DNA of 64,000 nucleotides from contig JAHCVI010000001.1 in NCBI GenBank assembly GCA_019096155.1, forward strand, positions 12,301,243 through 12,365,242. Reading direction: 5' to 3'. The notes under the pieces are model-generated. The model saw only the letters and a list, made by a program, of their open reading frames with translations. It ran no database searches and was not told where the DNA came from. Shown here piece after piece: positions 10,450 through 21,231 of this stretch. Within the stretch, counting starts at the first letter, position 1, and every line of letters starts with the position of its first letter. This DNA is from Staphylotrichum longicolle (taxonomy: Eukaryota; Ascomycota; Sordariomycetes; Sordariales; Chaetomiaceae). The translations under genes and the position numbers were made by a program.

Positions 10450-12213
10450 TTAGGCCTTGACCAGCAGGCTCTCGCCCGTCATCTCCTCAGGCACGGGCAG
10501 GCCCATGGCCGCGAGGACGGTGGGAGCCACGTCTCCCAGAACACCACCCTCCTTCTTCAGGCTCCAGCCCTCGGGGGCATTGGCCATGATGAAGGGGACC
10601 TTGTTGGTGGTGTGCGAGGTCTTGGGCTTGCCGTCGGGGAACTTCATCTCCTCAGCGTTGCCGTGGTCGGCAGTGATGAAGAGAATGTAGCCGTCCTTCT
10701 TGCAGCCCTCGTAGATCTTGCCGATGGCCTTATCCGTGGCCGCGCAGCCAACAATGGCAGCCTCGTACACACCAGTGTGACCGACCATGTCCGGAGGGGC
10801 AAAGTTGTTCATGACGAAGGGGAACTCCTGCTCCGACAGGCGCTTGCAGACCTGGTTTGCGACGCCGTCGGCGCTCATCTCCGGAGCCTTGTCGTATGTG
10901 GGGACGCTCTTGTTCGAGGGCACGAGATCCTGCGATTCGTCACGAGTCTCGAGAGGGAAGACCTTCTCGACACCGCCGTTGAAGAAGAAGGTGACGTGGG
11001 CGTACTTCTCCGTCTCGGCAACGTGGACCTGCTTCACACCCTGCTTGCCGAGCCACTCGGCGAGCACGTTGCCCATGTGCTGAGGCTTGAAGGCAATCTC
11101 GAACGGGTAGTCGGCCTTGTACTGGGTCATGGTAACCAAGTTGATCTTGGGGAAGGGGAAATCGGGCAACGGCGACCGGTCAACATCGCCCAGAAGCTGG
11201 GTGATCTGGCGGACGCGATCAGACCGGTAGTTGAAGAAGAAGACGTTGTCGCCATCTGGTAACGGTCAGTGCCAGCTCTTGTGAGCAGAAATGGAGTGAG
11301 TGCGCACCCTTGATACGGGCCTCGTCGCCGCCGACGATGATCGGCTTGAGGAACTCGTCGTTCTCGCCCTTCTCGTACCGCTCCTTGACGGTCTTGACCG
11401 GGTCGTCGCTCTGCTCGCCCTCGCCGAGGATCATGCCCTTGAGCGCAATCTCGTTGCGTTCCCACCTCTTATCGCGGTCCATGGCGTAGTACCGACCAAC
11501 AACGGTGGCGATCTGGCCGACGCCGATCTCCTTGATTGTGGACAGCAGCTCCTCCATGTAACCGGCGCCAGACTTGGGGTCCGTATCACGGCCATCACCG
11601 AAGAAGTGGATGAAGACCTTGGGGATCCCGTACTCCTTGGCGGCCTTGAGCAGGGCGTAGAGATGCGTCTGCTTCGAGTGCTGCGAGACAGTTAGCGCCG
11701 GCCCCTGAGCATGTCACAAGTGCCAAAGTACTGACCACACCACCGTGAGAGACCAGACCGCAGAGGTGCAGACGCCCGTTGCTGTTCTTGGCCGCCTCCA
11801 TGACCTTCTTAATCACATCGTTGCTGGCGAGCTCATTCTTCTTGACGGCCTGGTCAATGCGGACGACGTCCTGCCAGACGACGCGGCCGGCGCCAATGTT
11901 GAGATGGCCGACTTCCGAGTTGCCCATCAGGCCTTCGGGGAGACCGACAGCCAGCGAGGAGGCATCGAGCTCGGTGAAGCCCGTTTTGCTCTGGGAGAAG
12001 GCGTCCATGACGGGGGTCTCGGCGGCAGCAATGGCGTCGCCATTCTTGGGCGACTCCTCCGAGGGGATGCCCCAGCCGTCAATCACGACTAGACGATCGC
12101 AACAGCATCATAATCAGCCAACCCAGCTCCAGATAGATCAGGACGTAGCAGGCGACGAGCGGGTAGTTCGGGGCGCGGGACGTACTCAGGCAAGCCTTGT
12201 GGTCGGGAGCCAT
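10450..12213 (-). CDS. gpmI: 2,3-bisphosphoglycerate-independent phosphoglycerate mutase
   Basis: Four exons, transcribed leftward: 12186-12213, 11736-12088, 11308-11680 and 10450-11255, giving 519 residues, the normal length for the family. The first exon is only 28 nt and encodes MAPDHKACL plus one base; splicing rebuilds CLIVIDGWGIP. The enzyme converts 3-phosphoglycerate to 2-phosphoglycerate in cytosolic glycolysis, using two Mn ions and a phosphoserine intermediate. Visible motifs are DGWG near residue 13, the nucleophile Ser67 in MGNSEVGH, FGDGRDTDP, FFFNYRSDR, and the metal-binding ITADHGNAE near the C-terminus. All three introns have GT-AG ends and keep phase. This alkaline-phosphatase-fold enzyme is unrelated to the cofactor-dependent mutase of budding yeast and animals. 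Confidence 0.97.
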
Positions 12214-12683
12214 TGTATCGGCGGCGTTTGACTTTGAAGGGGTGAAAGTGGTGTAGTGGGGTATAGACGTGCAGAGGAATGCGCAAACAGAGCGGCGCGT
12301 CAGGGGGGTACTCAATTTATCAGAAGGGCAAGTGCTGCGCGATAAAAAAAAAATAGAGTCGGAGGGAAAATGCGACGCCCTGGAAACCTGTCGACCAGAC
12401 TTGTTGAGATGGCGGGGTACTCGTGTTTCGCATGGGCTGCCCGTCCTTCAGGCAGGTCACCCCACCTGACGTAGGGGCACCAAAGCAGATTAGCGCCCCG
12501 CTAGCAGAGCGATCACCGGCATGCCCAGCTCCGGGTCCCCACCCAGAATCTCAACATCACACTAACCACCCGAGCCATCCAACACGAAAGGGTCACGAAA
12601 GGGTCCAGATCCCCTGCGAACAGCCCTTTCACTCTCCAATCCGAACACCGCATCACGCCAATTGCCACGCCCAACACCCAATC
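12214..12683. promoter_or_regulatory. shared divergent promoter region, gpmI (left) and Med9-like (right)
   Basis: The two genes are transcribed away from each other from this 470-nt interval. A CCAAT pentamer lies at 12636-12640, 44 nt upstream of the Med9-like ATG. A poly-A run near 12345-12353 sits in the interval. No further element is supported. Confidence 0.45.
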
Positions 12684-13304
12684 ATGGCATCCCACCTCCC
12701 GCCGGGCCTCTCCCCCGACGCGGTCGACGCCCTCACCGAGCTCAACTCCATCATCACCCGCCTGCGCAACAACACCCAGCAAGGCCAAACGACCACCACC
12801 ACATCAGCAACGACCACCACCATCACAGCCGGCGGCGCCGGCACCCAACCACCCACTGGCCCAACCACAGGCCCCGTCCCCCCCGGCGTAACCGGCACCA
12901 CCCCGCTCCCCATCAGCAGCAGCAGCAGCATCCCCACCCCCTCCGGCAGCGGCGGCGGCGGCGGCGGCAGCGGCCCAACCTCTTCCCTCTCGGCCTCCGC
13001 CGCCCCGGCCCCGCCCCTGCTCTCCGTCAAGGAGCTCCCCGCGGCGACCGACCACCTCAAGCACAAGCTCCAGCGGGCGCGGGCGGCGGTGCGCGGGCTC
13101 GCCGACGTGCAGCGGTCGATCGCGCAGCAGGAGGCCGAGCTGGCGCGGCTGGAGGCGCGGCTGCGGCAGCAGGTGGGCCGGCTGGCGCGGACACAGGAGG
13201 ACGGGGTCGAGTTTGTGCGCGAGGAGGAGCAGCGGCGGGGTGGGGAGGAGATGGGCATGGGGATCGGGATGGAGGAGGTTGGGGTGGAGAGGATGGTTGA
13301 GTGA
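12684..13304 (+). CDS. med9: probable Mediator complex subunit 9 (Med9/Cse2-like)
   Basis: A single exon of 206 residues. The upstream part of the open frame opens with TTG, so the ATG at MASHLPPGLSPDAVDALTEL is taken as start. Residues 1-35 form a short predicted helix. A low-complexity linker rich in Thr, Pro and Gly follows (about 36-115). A long amphipathic coiled coil follows at about 120-185, starting KELPAATDHLKHKLQRARAA and continuing with repeated Glu/Arg/Leu heptads. The combination of an LPPGLSPD-like N-terminus and an IPAATDxLKHKLQRARA-like coiled coil is what I recall for filamentous-fungal Med9, a middle-module Mediator subunit that contacts RNA polymerase II machinery. The acidic Met/Gly-rich tail is not conserved as far as I know. 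A different small coiled-coil protein remains possible. Confidence 0.6.
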   Translation: MASHLPPGLSPDAVDALTELNSIITRLRNNTQQGQTTTTTSATTTTITAGGAGTQPPTGPTTGPVPPGVTGTTPLPISSSSSIPTPSGSGGGGGGSGPTSSLSASAAPAPPLLSVKELPAATDHLKHKLQRARAAVRGLADVQRSIAQQEAELARLEARLRQQVGRLARTQEDGVEFVREEEQRRGGEEMGMGIGMEEVGVERMVE

Positions 13305-13749
13305 ATGGGTGGTTCTGAAGAGGAAAGGGCGGAGGATGTTTGGTTTTTGATGGCGTTTTATGGGGGTGACTTGGGAGGTCAAGGAATTGATACCACTTGT
13401 CTTTTTTTCTTTTATGGAGCGGGGGGGATTTGGGGGAAGAGGGTTAAGGTTGGTTGCAGTTGCGGAGTTATGGAAACTTGGAACCCAGGACATATGTTTG
13501 ATTTCTTGGGCGTGTCTCGTTCTCTCAGGTTGGATGGTGTTACAACGGGACGTGATTGCTAGGTGATGCGTTTGACGGAGCCAGCTGACATAACAGTCAT
13601 CCAGCTCTGAGCAACGGTATTCGGAGATGGAAAATCATGGTTTGAATTCGTGGAGCAAACTCGAGGCTCAGGTATACATTCCCTCATAGGGATCAAACAG
13701 CAAACAACGCCCTAACCGGGGATCCGATCCCCAACCCAGCCGTCCGGCC
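13305..13749. other. intergenic between convergent Med9-like and cofactor C genes
   Basis: Presumed 3' untranslated regions of both genes. T-rich tracts occur near 13400-13412. Nothing else seen. Confidence 0.5.
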
Positions 13750-15096
13750 TCAGTTCGCCTTCCCGACTCCCAGAGACCGGAGAGTGTCGTCGACGATCAC
13801 CCCGGGCCCGCCAGCAAGGGCTTTCTTCCAGGTCGCGTCCGGAATGGCCTCCTCGTCCGGCAGCACGCTCCAGTTGGGCGAGCTGGTCGCCTTGATCCAC
13901 TTGAAGTCATCGACCTGATCATACAGGTTGGTCTCGGCTTTTTCCTTGTCTGTCAACTGCACACACATGAGAGGCTTTGGTCAGCACACACTGCTCTATC
14001 ATCCTCACCAGCTTTTCTCAACACAGCAACAACAACAACAACGACAACGCCCAAAAGGAGAGAAGAGAGAAATTTAATGCAGACTTACATAAGACTCGGG
14101 CACCTTGGCGAACCGCACGCCCTTGCAGTCCTCGATGATGGGGCGGCTCACGCAGTGCAGGTAAAACACGACGTTGCGGCACTCGTGGATGCGCACCTGC
14201 CGCGCCACCACCATGACGACGCAGTCGCGCAGGCCCGTGACGTGCACGGGGCCGTCGACGTGGCCCGCCACGATGGCGCTGCCCGCAATGTCCTTAAGAG
14301 CGAGGCTGGCAAAGGGCGCGCCCGCGGCGCCGGCGTCGGCGCCGGTGCGGGTGGGCACCGACATGTCGACGACGCACCGGTCGAGGTTGGTCAGCGTGCC
14401 GGCGGACGTGGCGCGCGCCGCCGAGGCCGGGAGCGTGATGTGCACGCGGCTGTGGTCCGAGAGGTGGATGTCGCGCGCGGTGGAGAAGCTGGGCTTGCGG
14501 ATGCCCATGCCGCCTGCCGGGCGGGCGATCTCGGCGTTGTAGTTCTTACTGGTGGAGGCGGAGGCGGTGGAGGCGGTGTGGGTAAAGGTGGGAAGGGCAC
14601 CGACGGTGTCCTTAGCATCGGCCGGCTTGGAGGATGAAGCGGCGGCAGCAGCAGCAGCAGCAGAGGCGGTGCTGTTATTGCTGTTGGGAGTCAGGTTCAG
14701 GCGGCGGGTGTCGGGCTTGGCCGGTGCAGCGCTGTTCCCCGGCCGCTGCTTGAACTGGAAGCGGCTCTTGGGGGTGATCTTGGCTGTCGCCTCGTTGACT
14801 TGGTCCGTGAGGGCCTTGACAGCAGCGGAATAAGTGCGCTGGTCGTAGGCGGGGACATAATCGGCGGCATCGGCAACCTGGTTGGACAGGCGTGAGATGC
14901 CGCTCAGGATGTGGCCGACTGCATCCTGGCGTTCGCCGGGGATGGCAGCGACCTCGGGGAGCCGGTCGATCTGCTCCTGGAGGACTTGGATTGCCTGTTA
15001 GTCCACAGCGACTGGTCGAGCGTGGCTTCAAGACTTACTCCCAGCTGAGACCTGGAACTGGCGGTAGAACTTCTCTTTAGGGTCCATGGTGCTCAT
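13750..15096 (-). CDS. tubulin-folding cofactor C (TBCC domain)
   Basis: Three exons, leftward: 15039-15096, 14089-14984 and 13750-13956, giving 386 residues. The N-terminus (MSTMDPKEKFYRQFQ, then ILQEQIDRLPE) and the next 100 residues form the spectrin-like helical domain. A Ser/Ala/Asn-rich linker follows. The C-terminal half is the right-handed beta-helix C-CAP/cofactor C domain, with repeated short strands (IHLSDHSRVHITL, CVVDMSVP, ALKDIAGSAIVAGHVDGPV, GLRDCVVMVVARQVRIHECR). The QVRIH segment should hold the arginine finger that makes cofactor C a GTPase activator for beta-tubulin in the cofactor C/D/E complex. The equivalent yeast gene is CIN2. For intron 1 I chose GTAAGT with a CTAAC branch and AAG acceptor because it keeps frame; an alternative using a GTCTCA donor also keeps frame and changes a few residues. 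Confidence 0.88.
14024..14047 (+). repeat. CAA microsatellite inside intron 2 of the cofactor C gene
   Basis: About seven CAA/AAC units, with one GAC interruption, lie in the 132-nt intron. Confidence 0.8.
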
Positions 15097-16675
15097 TTTG
15101 AGATTAGGCGATGGGAGGATGAAAGTATTGTAAAAGTCCACTCCTTGCGATGCCGAAAACCCACTGATTGGGTGTTGTTCACCGCTTCAGTTAAGAGCGA
15201 GACAAAGTCTAAAACAGAAAGTTAGCTCTCTAACCTCAAGAGGTTGGAGGGAGGGTGAACATAATCAGGGAAGGGAGATGGTCCTCACCTGTTCTCAACG
15301 CACGCGGTCCAGAAGAACGAATAACGACTTCAAGAGACGGGACTTGTTCTTGGATTCAAGTCGGCAGGATCAGAAAAGCTCAAGTCGATGGGACAAGGCC
15401 TGTGACGACATGCAGACACCGTCGCAGTGTGCAAATGATTTGTCCGTCTCTCAACTCCACGTCAACTTGGGCACTAATGCCTGTTCCGGGGTTGGTTGTG
15501 TATGCACGCTGGAGGGCCCGCGGGTGCAGATGGAGGGGGCCCGGGTGTGCAGCAGATGGGGCAACCTGGAACTCGGGAAGCGATGGTGGTGGGGTTGGCG
15601 CGTTGGAATCGCGGGGTCCGGACCGCGTTGGACCAGGCACTAGTCGGCGACTTCCACGAGGGTGTGTGGGATCAGCTGAGAGAATCTTGGGACGAAAATG
15701 AAAGTTCCCTCCTTGGGAGAGAGAGGTGTTTGCAGGGTGCACCGAGGGGTTTGTTTGTGGATGTCACGGCGGTGATGGGAACCTGAGGTTTCTCTGAGTG
15801 CTTCTTCTGCATGATTACAGCACCCAGCGGCCGCAGTAATGGCGGTATAATAGGTTGCCTGTGGATTATACTGTTATACGCCAATCATGCCACAACTCGT
15901 GTTCTGCGTCCTCGCCGCGACGGGAGTTGCAGGAGTCTAGAGGCACCTTGTTGGCCATAGGCGTTGGTTAATTTCGTATTGAACTTCTTTCTCAGCAGAT
16001 GGTACTTTTTTTCTTGCCTCCGATCAGCTGGCTCGTGGCGGCGGGGATTTTTGTCTGTCGATGGAAGCAACCAAACAAGACCAAACAAGATCGGACCAAG
16101 TCAGGACCCCTACCCCCGCAGCTGCAGCACGCTGCGAGCTGCCGGGCCCTGAGTGGGACCCCTGAATTGCAACGCTGGCAATCCCCGTCTCAGTCACCAG
16201 AAACCCGGTTGCCTGTGACGTCGTTGCCCCCTTTTTGTCCCGGCTGGCGATGGAACGGCGATGCCGCGGAAGTGTCAACGCCCTGGTTACTACAAAGTCA
16301 CGGATCCGACAGTTCCCGACTTATCCATAAAACCGGCCGTGCCGAACACCCGTCTGTTGTGTCTCCATATAGGCGTTCGGCGGCGAGGAAGCCATAAACG
16401 AGGCGGTGGCTCAGGTGGCCCCGAGGCACAAACCTAGGATCTGCATTCCGGATGTCGCGTAGCCAGGAGCGAGTCCCCTAGCTCAAGGCCGGAGACCCCG
16501 AACTCAGATGATCGTCCCCCTTTTTCCAAGGCTACAGCACGCTCATCGCCGGGTAGGGTCTCAGTGAATCCAAGAGCATGTTGGTCGCTTTTTCGGCCTC
16601 AGTCCCATCGCATGGAGACACCTCGACGTAATTCACACTCTGTCTACTGTCCACGTATACGCACAAAGTCAGGTT
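15097..16675. other. intergenic, about 1.6 kb
   Basis: It lies between the cofactor C start and the GPI1 stop, both on the minus strand. Plus-strand frames near 15255-15786 are Arg/Gly/Trp-rich and overlap one another in several frames, so I do not accept them as genes. No repeat or RNA gene seen. Confidence 0.45.
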
Positions 16676-19079
16676 CTACCCATACCCTCTCACCCTGCCC
16701 CCTCCAAAGTTGCTTGGGATCTTTTTCCCGTTTGCCAGCACCGGCACATATACCGGCGGCATCCTTTTCTTGGGCGCTGGCAGCGAGTTGACCGCGTTCC
16801 ACATGTCCATGACCCCCGCCCTGCGTGCGGGCAGCATGCTGTACTGCAGGCTGTACAGGTTCTTGCGGTTCAACGGCGGCACGAACTTGCCCGTGAGTAG
16901 GCACAGCAGCACTCGCGGCGAGAGGTAGTGCTTGCGGATCCGCTGGCCCATCTGGAAGTACTGATGAAACATGGCCTTGAAGTTGAGCGGGACGGACTGC
17001 CCAGGTGTGTTAGCTTTTGCACATCTGTCGGGAGATAAGGCCTGGAGTTGGGCAGGGGCTCGCTCACCTTGAGGTAGATTACAGAGGTCGAAGGGGGTTG
17101 GTTGGAGGAGTCATTAACAGAATGTCTAAAGTCTTGGGTATCTCGAAGTTCAAAACGAATGCCGCCTGCGACACGATGAGTATGCCTACAACACGGCGAT
17201 CACTTGGCGAGGGGCATCATACCTGGTAGCCGCCCAGGATCCTTAACCCGAAGCATAAGCGCAAAGAGTGGGAAGTGATTCAAGCAAGAAAGCATGGTGT
17301 CGAAAACGGCTTTTAGCGAAATGATGACCATGCGCGCAATGGCAAAGTTGAGGTAGAAGACCACCACCGTCGGTAGGAGGAAGAAGAGAAGCGTAAAGAG
17401 GATGGTCCCCACGAGCAGCTGATCAAGGTCGTAGTCGCAAGAGTCGATGCGGTTCCTGAGGACGTTGTGTTTCTTGCCCCTGAACAGGTGAAACAGCGAG
17501 ATCAGGATGTTCAGTTGCCAGTGATAGATGCGGGCCGACGCGAGGTAAAAGGAGTAGATGTGCACTGTCAGGATCGAGAGGAGATCTGAGAAGAGGGCTA
17601 TCGGCATGCTCGCCCCGGCGAAGCTCGAGAATCCTATGAACCATATGATGTGCGGCAAGATCGGGCGGAGTGCCTCGATGCAACCTAACTCAATTGTCAG
17701 CGGATACCCCCAAACCATGGCTGTCCGAGTGGCTTACTTGACCAATAGTCGATGACCCATAAGAACAAGTCCCCGAGAAACGCGCCGAGCTCATTGTTCA
17801 GCTTCAACCCGGCAGGCCAGCCCATGAGCCAGGAGATGCTGCTCTGCAGTGCGTCCACCGTGTACTCGGACAGCAGCTGGCTGATCTGCTCCGCGACCCA
17901 TCCAGCGTTGTCGATGATGTAGGACCCCAGGGCGATGCCGATGATCACATCGTTGGCCACCAGCCACAGACTGTTGTAGAACCGGATGTAGTCGGGGTGG
18001 CTCGTCGTCACGCTCTCCCAGTCGTTCTTTCTGAGCCGCAGGGTGACATACTGCATCGGCCAGTAGCAGAACTGCTGCAGCCGGATCTCGACCTGTTGCG
18101 CGGTGGCCGAGATGTCCTTGAGGGCAGCATATCTTGGCTGTGCCCGCCATTCTAGGATGCGCAAGAGCACCTCGGCGGCGACGCGGTGCGCCATCAGCCC
18201 CATCACAAAGATGCGCTTGATGACAGGCCAAACATAGACGGTGAACAGATCCCACAACCACACCAACACCATGTCTCGCGCTGTCGTCGCCGACTCGACG
18301 ACCCTCTCCGACACACTGAGGCTCCTCTTAGGTCGTGTGCCAATGCGAGAGACGTTCTTTTGAAACAGCTTCTCGAGTTCCCATGCCCAGTTGATCTGGT
18401 TGACAATCTTGGCGAGAGCCTTTTCCTTGGCCGAGGGGACGCGCTTGAAGATGGAATGCTGCTTCAGCTTCTCGACCAGCTGCCTCTTCTGCTCTTTCTT
18501 TTTGCGCTCTTCTTTTTCGTCCGCATCATCGCTCCCATCGGGGACCTCTTGCCTGAAGCTGTCATGCTTATCGTCCAGAGCCAGCGCTATGGGGTTCAAC
18601 GAGATGTACTGCATCCTCCCCGGGTGCGGCCTCTCAAAGAGGATAATCTGGATGCTCGATGCTCGGGAGCATGTGACGGCGGGGGCTCGCCGGCCCGGCC
18701 CTGTCGTGACACGTATCCATGACGGGTCGGCTTCGACGGAATCGGGCGTGTTAGAAAGACCAAGGACGTGTATCGCTGACTGGCCGCACAGCTCGTAGAT
18801 GCGACTGACAGGGTGGGGCGCATTGCGGAGGAGCGTGCCGATTTTGAGGGCGAACTCGACATTCCGGGGCTAGAGAGGTCGTCAGCCATTTCCGTACGGC
18901 GTGTCGGCTCCCCCGCAGATGCTGATGACTCGGAGCGCACGCACCTCAACCTCTTCTAGAATGGCCAGGACGAAGACGTCCAGAGCCGAGTTCCTCCACC
19001 CGACCACGACGCCCCGATGGTCGGACCGCGGCAGGTCGACCGGCCAGAAAACGCGCATCAGGCCATCATGCTCTGGCAT
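16676..19079 (-). CDS. gpi1: GPI1/PIG-Q subunit of phosphatidylinositol N-acetylglucosaminyltransferase
   Basis: Five exons, leftward: 18945-19079, 17738-18869, 17223-17684, 17068-17165 and 16676-16996, all phase-consistent, giving 715 residues. Gpi1 is a membrane subunit of the ER complex that transfers GlcNAc to phosphatidylinositol, the first step of GPI-anchor synthesis. The N-terminus (MRVFWPVDLPRSDHRGVVVG) and the soluble region with ILFERPHPGRMQYISLNP fit fungal Gpi1. The C-terminal half has several hydrophobic helices and the family's conserved blocks (RIYHWQLNILISLFHLFRGKK, CDYDLDQLLVGTILFTLLFFLLPT, KAMFHQYFQMGQRIRKHYLS). Exon 4 of 98 nt supplies the GGIRFEL...VIYLK segment. Its start codon lies 28 nt after the stop of a small gene on the same strand. 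Confidence 0.93.
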
Positions 19080-19107
19080 GTCAACCAGCAGAAAAAGGCG
19101 TGCCCAA

Positions 19108-19534
19108 TTAGAAAGAACCCCGTCGTCTCAGTTGCTCCCTGGCAGATATGCCGGATCCGGTCGACCGTGGGTGCTGGCAGGGTTGATCGTCAGCATGGAG
19201 TCCAGAGCTGGGCAAGAGCTGGGCGTCGCATGGTCGTACCAGGTCCCGCTCGCGGGTCGCAAGGCGCTCGACAGGGATGAATATAGAGGAGGAAACAAGG
19301 CTAAGCACGGCAAAGCCTTTGGCGGCACGAGTCTGCGCAGTGAAGACGATCGCGTGGTTAGAAACAGCGTGCTTCGCTCGCGTCGCGGGGCAGAGAGGTG
19401 GGGGGTTTGCTCACGACCACTCCGTAATCCCAGGCAAAGATGGCAAGCTCATAGAGGCGGGTGACGAGGTCCCATCGAGCGGTGATGTAGCCAGCTACGA
19501 AGATGCCAAGAGTCAAGATGGAGAAAGGGTGCAT
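19108..19534 (-). CDS. small two-helix membrane protein, three exons, immediately upstream of GPI1
   Basis: Leftward exons 19415-19534, 19240-19332 and 19108-19173 join in phase to 92 residues. Exon 1 encodes MHPFSILTLGIFVAGYITA and continues with an aromatic-rich stretch (RWDLVTRLYELAIFAWDYG). Exon 2 contains a second hydrophobic stretch (FAVLSLVSSSIFIPV) and ends RLATRERD. Exon 3 gives a basic tail. Introns use GTGAGC...CGCAG and GTACGA...TGCCAG. Both hydrophobic segments are long enough to span a membrane. I do not recognise a named family; the regular splicing and protein-like composition make me accept it. If intron 2 is not removed the frame also stays open to the same stop, giving a 21-residue longer form. 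It lies 28 nt upstream of GPI1 on the same strand. Confidence 0.62.
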
Positions 19535-20126
19535 AGAATCGCGCGGCGAGCTACGGCCGGAGCATTCCGAAGAGAGCCTGGGGGTGGTTCGACGGTTGCA
19601 GGCGTGATACTGGCGGGCAGATTGCTGGAGGAGGGGTGCTCGAGCTCAGCACAGAGTTGTAGGCAGCTTGGCGTGGAGGGCGAGTGCAGACACCGTCGCG
19701 TGTTTAAGGTTTAAGGGGAAGCGGCTTCTGGGGTTCTAGATTCCCGCCTTGGAATCCGTGTGGTGGAGTGCCAGGGCCCACTGGACCACTTCCATCCAAC
19801 CAATCCCATGCAATGCAACCCTCCAACTTCCAAGGCCATTCTCTCTCACCGTCTTGGAAGTTGGCATCCTGGCTGAGACAGGAAAACGTGTAGGGGAGAG
19901 ACTGATCAGATATTTATGACGGGAAGCATGCAGCTTGGAGCGTCGTGTATAAAGCAGGGAGTCGGTCTGAGATAGATACAGAAAGTGAGAGGATTGGTCT
20001 CGTTGTGTTAATCCCCACCAAGAGACAGGAGCATCGATGGTGTGCGCCTCTCGCCCAAGTACATGGAAGTCAGGTAAGGCATGTAAAATATACATCTTGG
20101 CTGATGGCGGGGAGCAGTCATCTCAG
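19535..20126. other. intergenic, between Mdm35 3' end and the small membrane-protein gene
   Basis: About 590 nt. It must hold the promoter serving the small gene and possibly GPI1. I see no distinctive element. Confidence 0.45.
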
Positions 20127-20612
20127 CTCTTCAAGGCAATAAAATGTTAGGGCTCAGAAACAATCTGCAAAGGGTTGGAGCCAGACGACTTACACTTCTT
20201 TTTCCCCATCAACGTTGCATCGTTTTCCCTGTTATCTTCGCGGGCCTCATCAAGCAGCTTGTCTATCCCGCGCTCTTTCAATGCCCCCTGTGGATTCAAC
20301 CTCATTAATCTCGGTCTAATAGGTTGGAGGTGTCAAGCTTACTTGCAGACAGCTGCTGTATTCCTTAAACAGTGCAGCACATTCATTGTTGTCTGTGGTG
20401 CTGGTCCCGCGAAGGTATTCTTTGAGGTCATGAGCGATCTCAGACATGTCATCGGATTCCAGGCAGATTGGGACTCACTTTCGCTGTACCATTTGAGAAA
20501 GCAAGTATCGTAGCGCCTGCAGCAGCAGTGGTTGTCAGCGTTGCTCCAGGCCCGAGAGCTAGCGCACTCACTCTTTGACCTCATTGCACTCTGGAGCCAG
20601 TGACTGCGACAT
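20127..20612 (-). CDS. mdm35: Mdm35/TRIAP1-family twin CX9C protein of the mitochondrial intermembrane space
   Basis: Five exons, leftward: 20572-20612, 20479-20516, 20343-20419, 20194-20287 and 20127-20128, giving 83 residues. Two CX9C motifs (Cys-NEVKERYDT-Cys and Cys-AALFKEYSS-Cys) frame the hallmark FLKWYSEKYLRG helix-turn, and the C-terminus has GIDKLLDEARED. In yeast, Mdm35 is imported through the Mia40 disulfide relay and binds Ups1/Ups2 to shuttle phosphatidic acid and phosphatidylserine between mitochondrial membranes. The last intron has GTAAGT, a CCCTAAC branch site and a GAAG acceptor. It splits the stop codon: T from exon 4, AG from exon 5. If that intron is retained, the protein would gain 15 unrelated residues before an in-frame TAA. 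Four introns in such a short gene is dense. Confidence 0.93.
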
Positions 20613-21231
20613 TGCGTTTGTTATAAAAAGGTTGGATCAAAAACTGAATAAAAATAGCGAGTGACACCCAAACCCTGAGATGTCGAGCTCGGAGTCTGCG
20701 TCACTCTTTTCTTGTCGGGAATGGGTGGCGTGGACCGTGGACAGGTGGACAGGCGGACAGGCGGACAGGCGGTTTGTGACTCTGGTAGACGTCCAACGGG
20801 GCTCGTATCTTGCTTAACCAACTGACCAAGCCCTTGAAATCCGTGTTTGTTTGGTTGCTTCGTCTCAAGTGATACTTCTGTCTGAGATGGCCAATCGGAG
20901 TGGTGTCTGGAGGGTGCAAGTTGGTTGGATTGAACTTAAGCTGGCTGGCTGGGAACCTGTCGACCGTTCCCGCCTCTCTATATCTTATCGGAGCTAAACC
21001 GCAACCCCGGAAGCAAGACGATTGGCACGTCTCAGCTGCTGTGGGCCTAATCGACCCCCCCACTTGGCAGCGGCAGCTCCAAAAAGCCTTATCGGATGAA
21101 GCCAAGCCAAAGCGGGCCCTCAAAAAGTTCAAGATCGCCGAGTCTTTGAGAAACGAAGCGCCTGCACATGCGCTCGCTCCATCTTGCCTGCTCCCTTTGC
21201 AAGATCAGAGATCCCTGCACCGACCATCGCC
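20613..21231. promoter_or_regulatory. shared divergent promoter region, MDM35 (left) and RRP6 (right)
   Basis: A 619-nt interval between two diverging genes. It contains a CCAAT pentamer at 20891-20895 followed by CGG, roughly 280 nt from the MDM35 ATG and 337 nt from the RRP6 ATG, and an 8-bp tandem repeat. Either gene could use the CCAAT site; this is inference. Confidence 0.5.
20739..20772 (+). repeat. tandem repeat, 8-bp unit GGACAGGC, about 4.2 copies
   Basis: Three exact copies and one variant ending in T, then a partial copy. It lies 127-160 nt upstream of the MDM35 start. Confidence 0.9.

Noticed and set aside
10342..11262. 306-codon plus-strand frame over gpmI
   Set aside because: Shadow of gpmI exon 4; no conserved features.
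12653..13493. Alternative frames of about 200 residues over the Med9-like gene
   Set aside because: Compositionally extreme (runs of Arg/His/Pro or Ala/Gly) and lacking the coiled-coil heptads seen in the chosen frame.
15255..15786. Two overlapping plus-strand frames of about 100-150 codons
   Set aside because: Mutual shadows in a non-coding interval, rich in Arg/Gly/Trp, without splicing signals or family resemblance.
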